Below, in pieces: positions 53,180-62,230 of a stretch of 64,000 bases of DNA; positions within the stretch are counted from its first letter, which is position 1; each line of letters opens with the position of its first letter. Position numbers and translations under genes: made by a program. The notes under the pieces were generated by a model. It worked only from the letters and a program-made list of their open reading frames with translations. It ran no database searches and was not told where the DNA came from. Origin of the DNA: Streptomyces sp. NBC_00425 (lineage in GTDB: Bacteria > Actinomycetota > Actinomycetes > Streptomycetales > Streptomycetaceae); contig NZ_CP107928.1 of assembly GCF_036030735.1 (NCBI RefSeq), positions 3,596,001 through 3,660,000 of the forward strand. Direction: 5' to 3'.

Positions 53180-54655
53180 TCACTTGTGGGCGCGCACCGG
53201 GATGTCGAGGATCACCTGGGTCCCGCGGTCCGGAGCGGGGACCATGTCGAAGGTCCCGCCCAACTCCCCCTCCACCAGCGTCCGCACGATCTGCAGGCCC
53301 AGGTTGCCCGAGGTGTGCGGGTCGAAACCGGCGGGCAGGCCGACGCCGTCGTCCTGGACGGTGACGAGGAGCCGGGCTTCCTTGGCGGTGCCGCCGCGGA
53401 CGGCCGAGACCTCGACCGTGCCGGTGTCGCCCTCGCGGAAACCGTGCTCCAGGGCGTTCTGCAGGATCTCGGTGAGGACCATGGAGAGCGGGGTGGCGAC
53501 CTCGGCGTCCAGAATGCCGAAGCGTCCGCTGCGCCGGCCGGCGACCTTGCCCGGGGAGATCTCGGCGACCATCGCCAGCACACGGTCGGCGATCTCGTCG
53601 AACTCCACCCGCTCGTCCAGGTTCTGGGACAGCGTCTCATGGACGATGGCGATCGAGCCGACCCTGCGGACCGCCTCCTCCAGGGCCTCCCGGCCGCGCT
53701 CCGACTCGATGCGCCGGGCCTGCAGGCGCAACAGGGCCGCCACCGTCTGGAGGTTGTTCTTCACCCGGTGGTGGATCTCCCGGATGGTCGCGTCCTTCGT
53801 GATCAACTCGCGCTCGCGGCGGCGCAGTTCGGTCACGTCACGCAGCAGCACCAGCGCGCCGATGCGGGTGCCCTTGGGCTTCAGCGGGATGGCCCGGAAC
53901 TGGATGACCCCGTCGTTGGCCTCGATCTCGAACTCGCGGGGCGCCCAGCCGCTGGCGACCTTGGCGAGCGCCTCGTCCACCGGGCCCCGGGTCGGGGCGA
54001 GTTCGGCGGTGGTCAGGCCGAGGTGCTGGCCGACCAGGTCGGAGGCGAGCCCCATCCGGTGGTACGCGGAGAGCGCGTTCGGGGAGGCGTACTGGACGAG
54101 GCCGTCGCCGTCGACCCGGATCAGGCCGTCGCCGACGCGCGGGGCCGCGTCCATGTCCATCTGCTGGTCGGGGAACGGGAAGGAGCCGGCCGCGATCATC
54201 TGCGCGAGGTCGGATGCGCTCTGCAGGTAGGTCAGCTCCAGCCGGCTCGGGGTGCGCACGGTGAGCAGGTTGGTGTTGCGGGCGATGACGCCGAGAACGC
54301 GGCCCTCCCGCCGCACGGGGATCGACTCGACCCGTACGGGGACCTCTTCGCGCCACTCCGGGTCGCCCTCACGCACGATCCGGCCCTCGTCCAGGGCGGC
54401 GTCCAGCAGCGGGCGGCGGCCGCGCGGGACGAGGTGGCCGACCATGTCGTCCTGGTAGGAGGTGGGGCCGGTGTTGGGACGCATCTGGGCGACGGAGACG
54501 TAACGCGCGCCGTCACGGGTGGGCACCCACAGGACCAGGTCGGCGAAGGAGAGGTCGGAGAGCAGCTGCCACTCCGAGACCAGCAGATGGAGCCACTCGA
54601 GGTCGGAGTCGTCGAGTGCGGTGTGCTGGCGTACGAGTTCGTTCATGGAGGGCAC
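53180..54655 (-). CDS. Cytosolic PAS-type sensor histidine kinase (HisKA_2)
   Basis: 491 residues from GTG 54655 (ATG 54646 is possible). No membrane span: a GAF-like N-terminal domain (1-160), a PAS domain at about 175-285 (IRVDGDGLVQYASPNALSAYHRMGL; REFEIEANDGVIQFRAIPLKP) and a HisKA_2 DHp with His295/His296 in REIHHRVKNNLQTVAALLRL. HATPase boxes are TEILQNALEHGF and DDGVGLP. No response regulator is next to it, so it is an orphan kinase. It faces away from nagB, with a dre site between. Confidence 0.93.
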   Translation of the reverse strand: MPSMNELVRQHTALDDSDLEWLHLLVSEWQLLSDLSFADLVLWVPTRDGARYVSVAQMRPNTGPTSYQDDMVGHLVPRGRRPLLDAALDEGRIVREGDPEWREEVPVRVESIPVRREGRVLGVIARNTNLLTVRTPSRLELTYLQSASDLAQMIAAGSFPFPDQQMDMDAAPRVGDGLIRVDGDGLVQYASPNALSAYHRMGLASDLVGQHLGLTTAELAPTRGPVDEALAKVASGWAPREFEIEANDGVIQFRAIPLKPKGTRIGALVLLRDVTELRRRERELITKDATIREIHHRVKNNLQTVAALLRLQARRIESERGREALEEAVRRVGSIAIVHETLSQNLDERVEFDEIADRVLAMVAEISPGKVAGRRSGRFGILDAEVATPLSMVLTEILQNALEHGFREGDTGTVEVSAVRGGTAKEARLLVTVQDDGVGLPAGFDPHTSGNLGLQIVRTLVEGELGGTFDMVPAPDRGTQVILDIPVRAHK

Positions 54656-54889
54656 GTCCGTGAGCGTACCCGGGCAGCCGGAGTGTCCGGAAAAACACCC
54701 GCGGGCCGCGGCGCCTGGGAGGGACCCTCAACCCTCCCGGCACCGCAGCCCGGAGCAATATCGGCCACGGGGTGTGCGGTCCCGTCGGCCGAAGGTGAGG
54801 ACCGGGGCAGTCAGGGCAGAGAGCTCCGGGTCCTCGGTCCGCCTTCCTGTGCGGGGAAGGCGGAGGTTCTGTGTCGCACTCCCTGCCAT

Positions 54890-54905
54890 TGTGGACTAGA
54901 CCACT
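54890..54905. promoter_or_regulatory. dre site (DasR operator), distal to nagB
   Basis: TGTGGACTAGACCACT, an almost perfect dyad whose complement AGTGGTCTAGTCCACA differs from the dre consensus ACTGGTCTAGACCACT at few positions. It is 264 bp before nagB and 235 bp before the divergent kinase, so could control either or act through looping with the proximal site. Confidence 0.88.
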
Positions 54906-55106
54906 AAGGGTGTCCATGCGTGGGAGCTTGTTCGTTGTTGTGGGTATTCGGATGCCCTGACATCCATCACGCAGCCTAGCCTGTGCGGGTTCCCGTGCGG
55001 GGCGGATGCGCGGGGCAATTTCCCCGACGGGCCGCGGATCCGGCCCGCCGACCGTACCCCTCGGCCGCAGACGGGGGCTCCCGATTCTGTTAGATTGAAC
55101 CCCTGG

Positions 55107-55122
55107 ATTGGTCTAAACCACA
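55107..55122 (+). promoter_or_regulatory. dre site (DasR operator), proximal to nagB
   Basis: ATTGGTCTAAACCACA, 47 bp upstream of the nagB GTG: central TGGTCTAAACCA has one change from the consensus TGGTCTAGACCA. Position suits direct repression of nagB by DasR. Confidence 0.92.
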
Positions 55123-55168
55123 TAGCCCTTCCGGGCCCTCGGAGCCCCTCTCAGAACGGCAGGCCAGC

Positions 55169-55954
55169 GTGGAAGTTGTCATCGTTGCGGACGCCCGGTC
55201 GGGCGGCGAGCTCATCGCCGGAGCCATGGCCCAGCTCCTTCGGCGCAAGCCGGACGCGCTGCTCGGCGTGGCCACGGGTTCCACCCCGCTGCCCGTCTAC
55301 GAGGCGCTGGCCGCCCAGGTGCGCGCCGGCGCCGTGGACACCTCGCGCGCCAGGATCGCCCAGCTCGACGAGTACGTCGGCCTGCCCGCCGAGCACCCCG
55401 AGTCCTACCGCTCGGTCCTGCGGCGCGAGGTGCTCGAACCGCTGGGCGTGAAGATGGAGGCGTTCCTCGGTCCGGACGGCACGGCCGAGGACGTGCAGGC
55501 CGCCTGCGAGGCCTACGACCGGGCGCTGGCGGCGGCCGGCGGCGTGGACCTCCAGCTGCTCGGGATCGGCACCGACGGGCACATCGGGTTCAACGAGCCG
55601 TGCTCGTCGCTGCGCTCGCGGACCCGGATCAAGACGCTGACCGAGCAGACCCGGGTGGACAACGCGAGGTTCTTCGACGGAGACGTCGAGCAGGTCCCGC
55701 ACCACGTCATCACCCAGGGGATCGGGACGATCCTGGAGGCCCGGCACGTGGTGCTGCTCGCCACCGGGGAGGGCAAGGCGGACGCGGTCGCCGCCTCCGT
55801 CGAGGGGCCGGTCGCCGCCGTGTGCCCGGCCTCCGCGCTGCAGCTGCACCCGCACGCCACGGTCGTCGTCGACGAGGCCGCCGCGTCCAAGCTGAAGCTC
55901 GCCGACTACTTCCGGCACACCTACGCCCACAAGCCGCAGTGGCAGGGGATCTGA
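55169..55954 (+). CDS. nagB: Glucosamine-6-phosphate deaminase
   Basis: 261 residues from GTG 55169. Converts glucosamine-6-phosphate to fructose-6-phosphate and ammonia, the last step of GlcNAc use. Motifs ATGSTPLPVYEAL, AQLDEYVGLP (active-site Asp) and GIGTDGHIGFNEP are intact. NagB is the junction where DasR control meets central metabolism: two dre sites lie upstream. Convergent with the dasABCD operon. Confidence 0.97.
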   Translation: MEVVIVADARSGGELIAGAMAQLLRRKPDALLGVATGSTPLPVYEALAAQVRAGAVDTSRARIAQLDEYVGLPAEHPESYRSVLRREVLEPLGVKMEAFLGPDGTAEDVQAACEAYDRALAAAGGVDLQLLGIGTDGHIGFNEPCSSLRSRTRIKTLTEQTRVDNARFFDGDVEQVPHHVITQGIGTILEARHVVLLATGEGKADAVAASVEGPVAAVCPASALQLHPHATVVVDEAAASKLKLADYFRHTYAHKPQWQGI

Positions 55955-55994
55955 GCCGACGCCCCGCCTCCGCCGCCCACCGCGGTCGCCGCTA

Positions 55995-56040
55995 CGAGGA
56001 AGGCGCCGGGTCCCCGTCCAGGGACCCGGCGCCTTCCTCG
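55995..56040. terminator. Bidirectional hairpin between nagB and dasD
   Basis: Perfect 20-bp arms (CGAGGAAGGCGCC... and complement) with a 6-nt loop, 40 bp after nagB and 9 bp before the dasD stop: one of the strongest stems in the window. Confidence 0.93.
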
Positions 56041-56049
56041 TCGTCGTGC

Positions 56050-57552
56050 TCACGGCACTGGGGCGACGACCTCCGCCGCTGCACGGCCGCACACCCGGGC
56101 GGCGCCGTGGGTGGCGATGTGCAGGGCGCCCCGGGGCGGCGCCTGGGGGACGCCCATCTCGACGACCACCGTGTCCGGACGGGCCGCGAGGAGGGTGTCG
56201 AGGGCGGTCGTCATCCAGGGATGCCGGTGCTCGTCGCGGACCACGGCGACGATCCGCCGCTCCCCCGCCGCGACCAGCGCGGCGTGCCCCGCGTCCGGGC
56301 CGGCGAAGCTCCCGGTCTCCGTTCCCGGCAGCAGCCGGATCAGCTCGGCGGCCATCCCCCACGGCGTCTCGTCGCCGACGGCGATGTTGGCCACCGGGGT
56401 GAGGGCGGCGACGTACGGCGGCTCGGTGAGCGGGGTGAAGGCCTCGTCGCCGGTCAGCCGCAGGGCACGGCGGGCGGCGATCAGGCCGACGTCGGCGCGC
56501 ACGGCCGCACCGGTCGGCGACCCGGTCCCGGCCGTGGCTCCCGTCGCCGTCCAGCGGGCGAGGGCCCGTACCCGCCGCGCCGCGTCGGCGAGGCGCTCCT
56601 CGGCGAGTTCGCCCGTGCGGACGGCGGTGACCAGGGCGTCGCGCAGCCGGCACACCGTCTCGTCGTCGGCGAGGCCGCCGCCCACGCAGATGGCGTCGGC
56701 GCCCGCGGCGATCGCGAGGACGCTGCCCCGCTCGATGCCGTAGGTGGCGGCGACGGCCTGCATCTCCATGCCGTCGGTGACGATCAGGCCGTCGTAGCCG
56801 AGTTCGTCGCGCAGGAGGGCGGTGAGGACGCGGGGGGACAACGTTGCCGGGTGCGCCGGGTCGAGGGCCGGGACCAGGATGTGCGCGCTCATCACGGCGC
56901 GGGTGCCGGCGGCGATGGCCGCTCGGAACGGGGTCAGCTCGCGTTCGGCCAGCACCGCCGGGTCGGCGTCGATGCGCGGCAGCGCGTGATGGGAGTCGAC
57001 GGCCGTGTCGCCGTGCCCCGGGAAGTGCTTGGTGCAGGCCGCGACGCCCGCCGACTGCAGTCCGGTGACGTAGGCGGCGGTGTGCCGGGCGACCAGCGCG
57101 GGGTCGGCGCCGAAGGAGCGCACGCCGATGACCGGGTTCGCGGCGTTGGAGTTGACGTCGGCGGAGGGCGCCCAGTTCAGGTTGACTCCGCATGCGGCGA
57201 GGCGGCGGCCCAGCTCGGCGGCGACCTCCAGGGTGAGCGAGACGTCGTCCACCGCGCCCAGTGCGTGGTTGCCGGGGAAGCTGGAGCCGGTGCGCACCTC
57301 GAGCCGGGTGACGTCCCCGCCCTCCTCGTCGATCGCGACCAGGACGTCGTCGCGTTCCGCCCGCAACCGGGCGGTCAGGGCGCTGAGTTGTCCGGGCGAG
57401 GCGATGTTCCTGCCGAACAGGCCGACCGACGCCAGTCCCTCGCCGAGCCGGCGGAGCAGCCAGTCGGGGGCGGTGGTGCCGGGGAAGCCGGGCTGCAGGA
57501 CCGTCAGGGCGTCGCGGGTGAGTGTGTCGGTGCCGCTGGCGAGTGTCGTCAT
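56050..57552 (-). CDS. dasD: Glycoside hydrolase family 3 beta-N-acetylglucosaminidase
   Basis: 500 residues. VAIDEEGGDVTRLEV and KHFPGHGDTAVDSHHALP form the NagZ-type site (His of the GHGDTAVDSH loop acts as acid/base) and VTDGMEM carries the nucleophile Asp. No signal peptide, so it works in the cytosol on sugars imported by DasABC, releasing GlcNAc from chitooligosaccharides. Starts 7 bp after dasC, hence last gene of dasABCD. Confidence 0.92.
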   Translation of the reverse strand: MTTLASGTDTLTRDALTVLQPGFPGTTAPDWLLRRLGEGLASVGLFGRNIASPGQLSALTARLRAERDDVLVAIDEEGGDVTRLEVRTGSSFPGNHALGAVDDVSLTLEVAAELGRRLAACGVNLNWAPSADVNSNAANPVIGVRSFGADPALVARHTAAYVTGLQSAGVAACTKHFPGHGDTAVDSHHALPRIDADPAVLAERELTPFRAAIAAGTRAVMSAHILVPALDPAHPATLSPRVLTALLRDELGYDGLIVTDGMEMQAVAATYGIERGSVLAIAAGADAICVGGGLADDETVCRLRDALVTAVRTGELAEERLADAARRVRALARWTATGATAGTGSPTGAAVRADVGLIAARRALRLTGDEAFTPLTEPPYVAALTPVANIAVGDETPWGMAAELIRLLPGTETGSFAGPDAGHAALVAAGERRIVAVVRDEHRHPWMTTALDTLLAARPDTVVVEMGVPQAPPRGALHIATHGAARVCGRAAAEVVAPVP

Positions 57553-57559
57553 CGGGGCG

Positions 57560-58408
57560 TCATCCCTTCACGGCGCCCGCGGTCAGCCCCGCGGCCATCT
57601 TGCGCTGGACGAGGAGGAAGAGGGCGACGATCGGCAGGGCCATCATCGTGGCGCCGGCCATCATCGGGGCGTACTCGGTGCCGTGCTTGGTGGAGAAGTT
57701 GCTGAGCCACACGGTCGCCGTCTGGTTCTTCTGGCTGAGCAGCATCAGGGCGTACAGGTACTCGTTCCAGGCCTGGATGAAGCCGTAGACCGAGGTGGCG
57801 ACCATGCCGGGGGCCAGGAGGGGGAAGACGACCCGGACGAAGGCGCCGGTGCGGGAGCAGCCGTCGACCATCGCGGCCTCCTCCAGCTCCTTGGGGATGT
57901 TGACGATGAAGCCGCGCAGGGTCCACACCGTGAAGGGGAGGATGAACGTCAGGTACGTGATGATCAGGCCGGACAGCTTGTCGTACTGGTCCAGGTCGTT
58001 CAGCAGCAGGAAGACCGGGATGATCATGGCGACGAGCGGAACCATCTGCACCGCCAGGATGCCGACGATGACGACCTTGCGACCGCGGAAGGCGAACCGG
58101 GAGATGGCGAGGGCGGCCAGCATGCCCACGACGACGCCGATCGCGACGACCGCCAGGGAGACGAGCAGGCTGCGGCCCACCGGCCCCCAGAAGTCGGCGA
58201 TGTGCAGCGCGCGACTGAAGTTGTCGAGGGTCAGGTGCGTCGGCAGCAGGCTGGGGTCCGGGTCGATCGCGTCCTTCGCCGGCTTGAACGCCGTGTTGAG
58301 CATCCAGTAGACGGGGAATCCCGCGACGGCGAAGACCAGCAGGCCGAGGAGGTTCCAGCCGAGCCGTGACGTCCGGCGCGGCGCGGCGAGGGTGCGCACG
58401 CTGGTCAT
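57560..58408 (-). CDS. dasC: Chitobiose ABC transporter permease DasC
   Basis: 282 residues, MalG type, six hydrophobic segments. The EAA loop is EEAAMVDGCSRTGAFVRVVFPLLAPG. Start ATG 58408 overlaps the dasB stop (ATGA). With DasB forms the channel for N,N'-diacetylchitobiose and longer oligomers. The ATPase is not encoded here; in streptomycetes the shared MsiK energises this transporter. Confidence 0.95.
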   Translation of the reverse strand: MTSVRTLAAPRRTSRLGWNLLGLLVFAVAGFPVYWMLNTAFKPAKDAIDPDPSLLPTHLTLDNFSRALHIADFWGPVGRSLLVSLAVVAIGVVVGMLAALAISRFAFRGRKVVIVGILAVQMVPLVAMIIPVFLLLNDLDQYDKLSGLIITYLTFILPFTVWTLRGFIVNIPKELEEAAMVDGCSRTGAFVRVVFPLLAPGMVATSVYGFIQAWNEYLYALMLLSQKNQTATVWLSNFSTKHGTEYAPMMAGATMMALPIVALFLLVQRKMAAGLTAGAVKG

Positions 58409-59388
58409 TCCACCTCTCCGATCTTCAGCATCTGGCGCATGTAGACGGCGACCACCCCGAGCAGCAGCAGCACGGTGATCAGCGCGATGGCCGAGCCCTG
58501 TCCGTAGTCGTTGACGACGAAGGCGCGGTCGTAGGAGTACGTCGTCAGGAGCTGGAACTCGGCCTCGGGGTGGCCGTTGCGCATGACGAAGACCTGGGGG
58601 AAGACGCCCATGTCCCAGATGACCGACAGGGTCGTGAGCATCACGATGATCGGCTTGAGGATGGGCAGGGTGACGTACCGGAAGACGCCCCAGGCGCCGG
58701 CGCCGTCGAGCCGGGCGGCCTCCTCCAGCTCGGCAGGCACCTGGGTGAGGCCGGCACTGAGGGTGATCACCACGAAGGGCACCGCGCCCCAGATCACCAG
58801 CAGCATGATCACCGCGAGGCCCTGCGGTCCGCTGGCGAACCAGTTGTGGCCGATCAGCTCGACGCCGGGCAGTCTGCTGAGGACGGCGTTGAGGATGCCG
58901 TAGTCGGAGTCGAACAGCCACTTGAAGACGGTGGTGGCGACGATGACCGGCATGCCCCAGCTGGCCACGAGCGCGATGTTGACGAGGGTCTTCACCCAAC
59001 CGGAGACCCGCTGGAGGAGCAGCGCGACCATCATGCCGAGGACCATGGTGAGGACGGCGCAGCCGGCCGCGAAGACGATCGTGCGCAGGACGACCTGCCA
59101 GAACTCGCCGTCGCCCAGCACGCCGGCGAAGTTGTCGAACCCGACCGACTCGGCCGGCTGGAAGCCCCACAGCTGGGACTGCCCGAACTTCTGGAAGGAC
59201 AGGGTGACGAGCCGGACCAGCGGATAGCCCATCACCAGGGCGAGCACCAGCAGGCAGGGCGCGAGGAGCAGCCAGGGGGTTCCGGCGGACGGGCGTTTCG
59301 CCCGTGGTCTGCCCGGTGGCGCGGGCGGTGGCGGTGACGGCCGCCGCGGCGGCGCCTTGGCAGGGGTGGTCGTGTCTGCGGCACTCAT
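58405..59388 (-). CDS. dasB: Chitobiose ABC transporter permease DasB
   Basis: 327 residues, MalF type with a 35-residue Pro/Ala-rich cytosolic N-terminus and six hydrophobic segments. The EAA loop is EEAARLDGAGAWGVFRYVTLPILKP. A hairpin between dasA and dasB separates its translation start from the binding-protein gene by 74 bp. Works with DasC. Confidence 0.95.
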   Translation of the reverse strand: MSAADTTTPAKAPPRRPSPPPPAPPGRPRAKRPSAGTPWLLLAPCLLVLALVMGYPLVRLVTLSFQKFGQSQLWGFQPAESVGFDNFAGVLGDGEFWQVVLRTIVFAAGCAVLTMVLGMMVALLLQRVSGWVKTLVNIALVASWGMPVIVATTVFKWLFDSDYGILNAVLSRLPGVELIGHNWFASGPQGLAVIMLLVIWGAVPFVVITLSAGLTQVPAELEEAARLDGAGAWGVFRYVTLPILKPIIVMLTTLSVIWDMGVFPQVFVMRNGHPEAEFQLLTTYSYDRAFVVNDYGQGSAIALITVLLLLGVVAVYMRQMLKIGEVE

Positions 59389-59425
59389 CCGCGCGCTCCT
59401 CAGCGGTCCTTCGGGTCGTACGGGA

Positions 59426-59455
59426 GGCAGGGCCCGGGAGGTCGCGGGCCCTGCC
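59426..59455 (-). terminator. Intercistronic stem-loop between dasA and dasB
   Basis: 11-bp perfect stem (CGGGCCCTGCC / GGCAGGGCCCG) with an 8-nt loop, starting 7 bp past the dasA stop, no U-tract. Placed where binding-protein operons often carry an attenuator or mRNA-stabilising stem that gives excess binding protein. Confidence 0.8.
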
Positions 59456-59461
59456 CTCAGG

Positions 59462-60742
59462 TCACTTGGTGTTGATGACCTTGTCGATCGCGGCGTCCGC
59501 GTCCTTCGCGGCGGCCTCGACCGTCTTCTTGCCGGTGCCGATGCTCTGGAGCATGGTCTGGAGCACCTGGGCCTTCTCGACCTGGCCCCAGCCGGGGGCC
59601 ATCGGGACGAACCAGTTGGACTCGGCCGCGGTGGCCGGGACCGCCGTCGCCGGGTCGTTCTTGAGGGTCGCGAGGTCGGTCTTGTTGTTGGGCAGGTTGC
59701 CCTTGGCGATCAGGCCCTTCTGCCCGGCGGGACCGGTGAAGGCGTTGATCCACTCGGCGGCGAGGCCCTGCGCGTCGGACTTCACCGGGACGGCGAGGTC
59801 GGAACCGCCGAGGAAGACGGGGAGGTTCTTGCCGGACGGGCCGGGCATCACGAAGTTCTCGACGTTGCCGGCCAGCTTGCCGGTCTTGTCGTTCTCCTTG
59901 GCGGCGGCGGTCGCGCCCTCCCAGGCGGGGGCGAAGATCATGCCGGACTTGCCCTGGCCGTAGACGATGTAGCGGTCGGACTCGTCCTTGGTCTTGTCGC
60001 CGTGCATGTACTTGTCGAGGACCGTCTTGAACTCGTTCAGGCCCTTGAGGGACTCCGGCGAGGAGAGACTGGCCTTCCACTGGCCGCCGTCCTCCTTGGC
60101 GATGGAGCCGCCGGCGTCGTAGACGAAGGACATGGCCGCGTACCAGTCACGGCTGGGCTGGTACCAGGCGGAGAACTTGCCGCCCTCCTTCTTCTGCACC
60201 TTGTCCAGCGCCGCGGTGAGCTCCGCGTACGTCTTCGGCGTGGACGTCACCCCGGCGGCGGCGAAGACGTCCTTGCGCCAGTTGGCGACGCGGCCGCCGG
60301 CGTAGTACGGCACGCCGTAGGTCTTGCCGTCGTAGGTCACCGAGGCCTTGAGGCCGTCGAGCCAGGCGGAGGAGTTGTCGAACTTGCCCGCGTCGAGGGG
60401 GGCGAAGGCGCCCTTGACCATGTAGCCGAGCATCTCGGTGTTGCCCATCTCGACGACGTCGGGGGCCTTGTCGGTGGCGAGGACGGCGTCCAGCTTGGCG
60501 TTCTTGTCCGGCCAGCCGTAGTACTCGTGGTTGATCTTGACGCCGGGGTGCGACTTCTGGACCGCCGCGTCGGCGGCCTTCACCAGCTCGGGCCAGTTGT
60601 TCTGCGCGTCGACGGTGAGCCAGACGGTCAGCTCCTTGGCGTCGGTGCCCTTCGAGTCCCCACTGCCGCTGTCGTCCCCGCACGCCGCGATGGAGACCAT
60701 CATGCCCGCGATACCGATCGCGGCTATCAGCTTGCGCTTCAC
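59462..60742 (-). CDS. dasA: Chitobiose-binding lipoprotein DasA
   Basis: 426 residues from GTG 60742 (GAGGAGGAT ribosome binding site). Lipoprotein signal with lipobox SIAAC (Cys21). Family 1 sugar-binding protein: TVWLTVDAQNNWPELVKAADAAVQ near the N-terminus. Captures chitobiose for DasBC. In S. coelicolor it links nutrient sensing to development. Upstream are a strong and a weak dre site. Confidence 0.96.
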   Translation of the reverse strand: MKRKLIAAIGIAGMMVSIAACGDDSGSGDSKGTDAKELTVWLTVDAQNNWPELVKAADAAVQKSHPGVKINHEYYGWPDKNAKLDAVLATDKAPDVVEMGNTEMLGYMVKGAFAPLDAGKFDNSSAWLDGLKASVTYDGKTYGVPYYAGGRVANWRKDVFAAAGVTSTPKTYAELTAALDKVQKKEGGKFSAWYQPSRDWYAAMSFVYDAGGSIAKEDGGQWKASLSSPESLKGLNEFKTVLDKYMHGDKTKDESDRYIVYGQGKSGMIFAPAWEGATAAAKENDKTGKLAGNVENFVMPGPSGKNLPVFLGGSDLAVPVKSDAQGLAAEWINAFTGPAGQKGLIAKGNLPNNKTDLATLKNDPATAVPATAAESNWFVPMAPGWGQVEKAQVLQTMLQSIGTGKKTVEAAAKDADAAIDKVINTK

Positions 60743-60803
60743 GCCATCCTCCTCAGGGATGCCACACCCCCCGCCCACGGGCCGGGACCTCGATCTCTGG
60801 ACC

Positions 60804-60819
60804 AATGGTGTAGACCAGT
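60804..60819 (-). promoter_or_regulatory. dre site upstream of dasA
   Basis: AATGGTGTAGACCAGT: core TGGTGTAGACCA has one difference from TGGTCTAGACCA; 62 bp upstream of the dasA GTG. A second, weaker copy CTTGGCTCAGACCATT (two core changes) follows at 60828-60843, making a tandem site. Confidence 0.9.
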
Positions 60820-60970
60820 GCGCAGAGCTTGGCTCAGACCATTAAGCCTGTCAAGGGTGGCCGAATCCCCTCCGACCAGCTGTTATGGGACCTACATATG
60901 CAGGAACCTTTAAGTAAGAAGCCGTCGAAAACATCGACGTCGGAGGCCATCGCTCCGGTAGACCATTTGA

Positions 60971-61855
<885 letters not shown>

Positions 61856-61954
61856 AGGGTCTGTGGAGGGCCTTCCGCTGGGCTTATCCGTCACTTACAT
61901 TGCCTGCGCATTACATCTGTGATCAAGGCGATCGAGTGAGGGGCGGAGCCGCCG

Positions 61955-62230
61955 ATGTCAGAGACCCCGGAAGTGACCAAGGGGCCGGTGGTGACGCCGT
62001 TGCGCGTCGCCATCGGCCTCTGCCTGTTCGCGCCCTTCGTGGCGATGCTGTGGGTGGGTTCGTACGCGAAGGTGGATCCGGCGTTCATCGGGATCCCCTT
62101 CTTCTACTGGTACCAGATGCTGTGGGTGCTGATCTCCACCGTGCTCACCGTGGTCGCGTACAAGCTGTGGCAGCTCGACCAGCGCGGTCGTGCGGGCTCC
62201 TCCTCCGCGAAGGGCGGTGCGTCGCGGTGA
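61955..62230 (+). CDS. DUF3311 small membrane protein
   Basis: 91 residues, two membrane helices (LRVAIGLCLFAPFVAMLWVGSYA; IPFFYWYQMLWVLISTVLTVVAYKLW), the usual DUF3311 partner of sodium:solute symporters. Overlaps the symporter start (GTGA), so probably a small subunit or assembly factor. Confidence 0.93.
   Translation: MSETPEVTKGPVVTPLRVAIGLCLFAPFVAMLWVGSYAKVDPAFIGIPFFYWYQMLWVLISTVLTVVAYKLWQLDQRGRAGSSSAKGGASR

Larger units (their letters stand above)
54656..55168. other. Divergent intergenic region, histidine kinase / nagB
   Basis: 513 bp carrying two dre-like sites (54890-54905 and 55107-55122). No reading frame with a convincing start; the segment between the sites is GC-rich with a CCCGTGCGGGGCGGATGCG stretch of no evident function. 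Confidence 0.6.
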
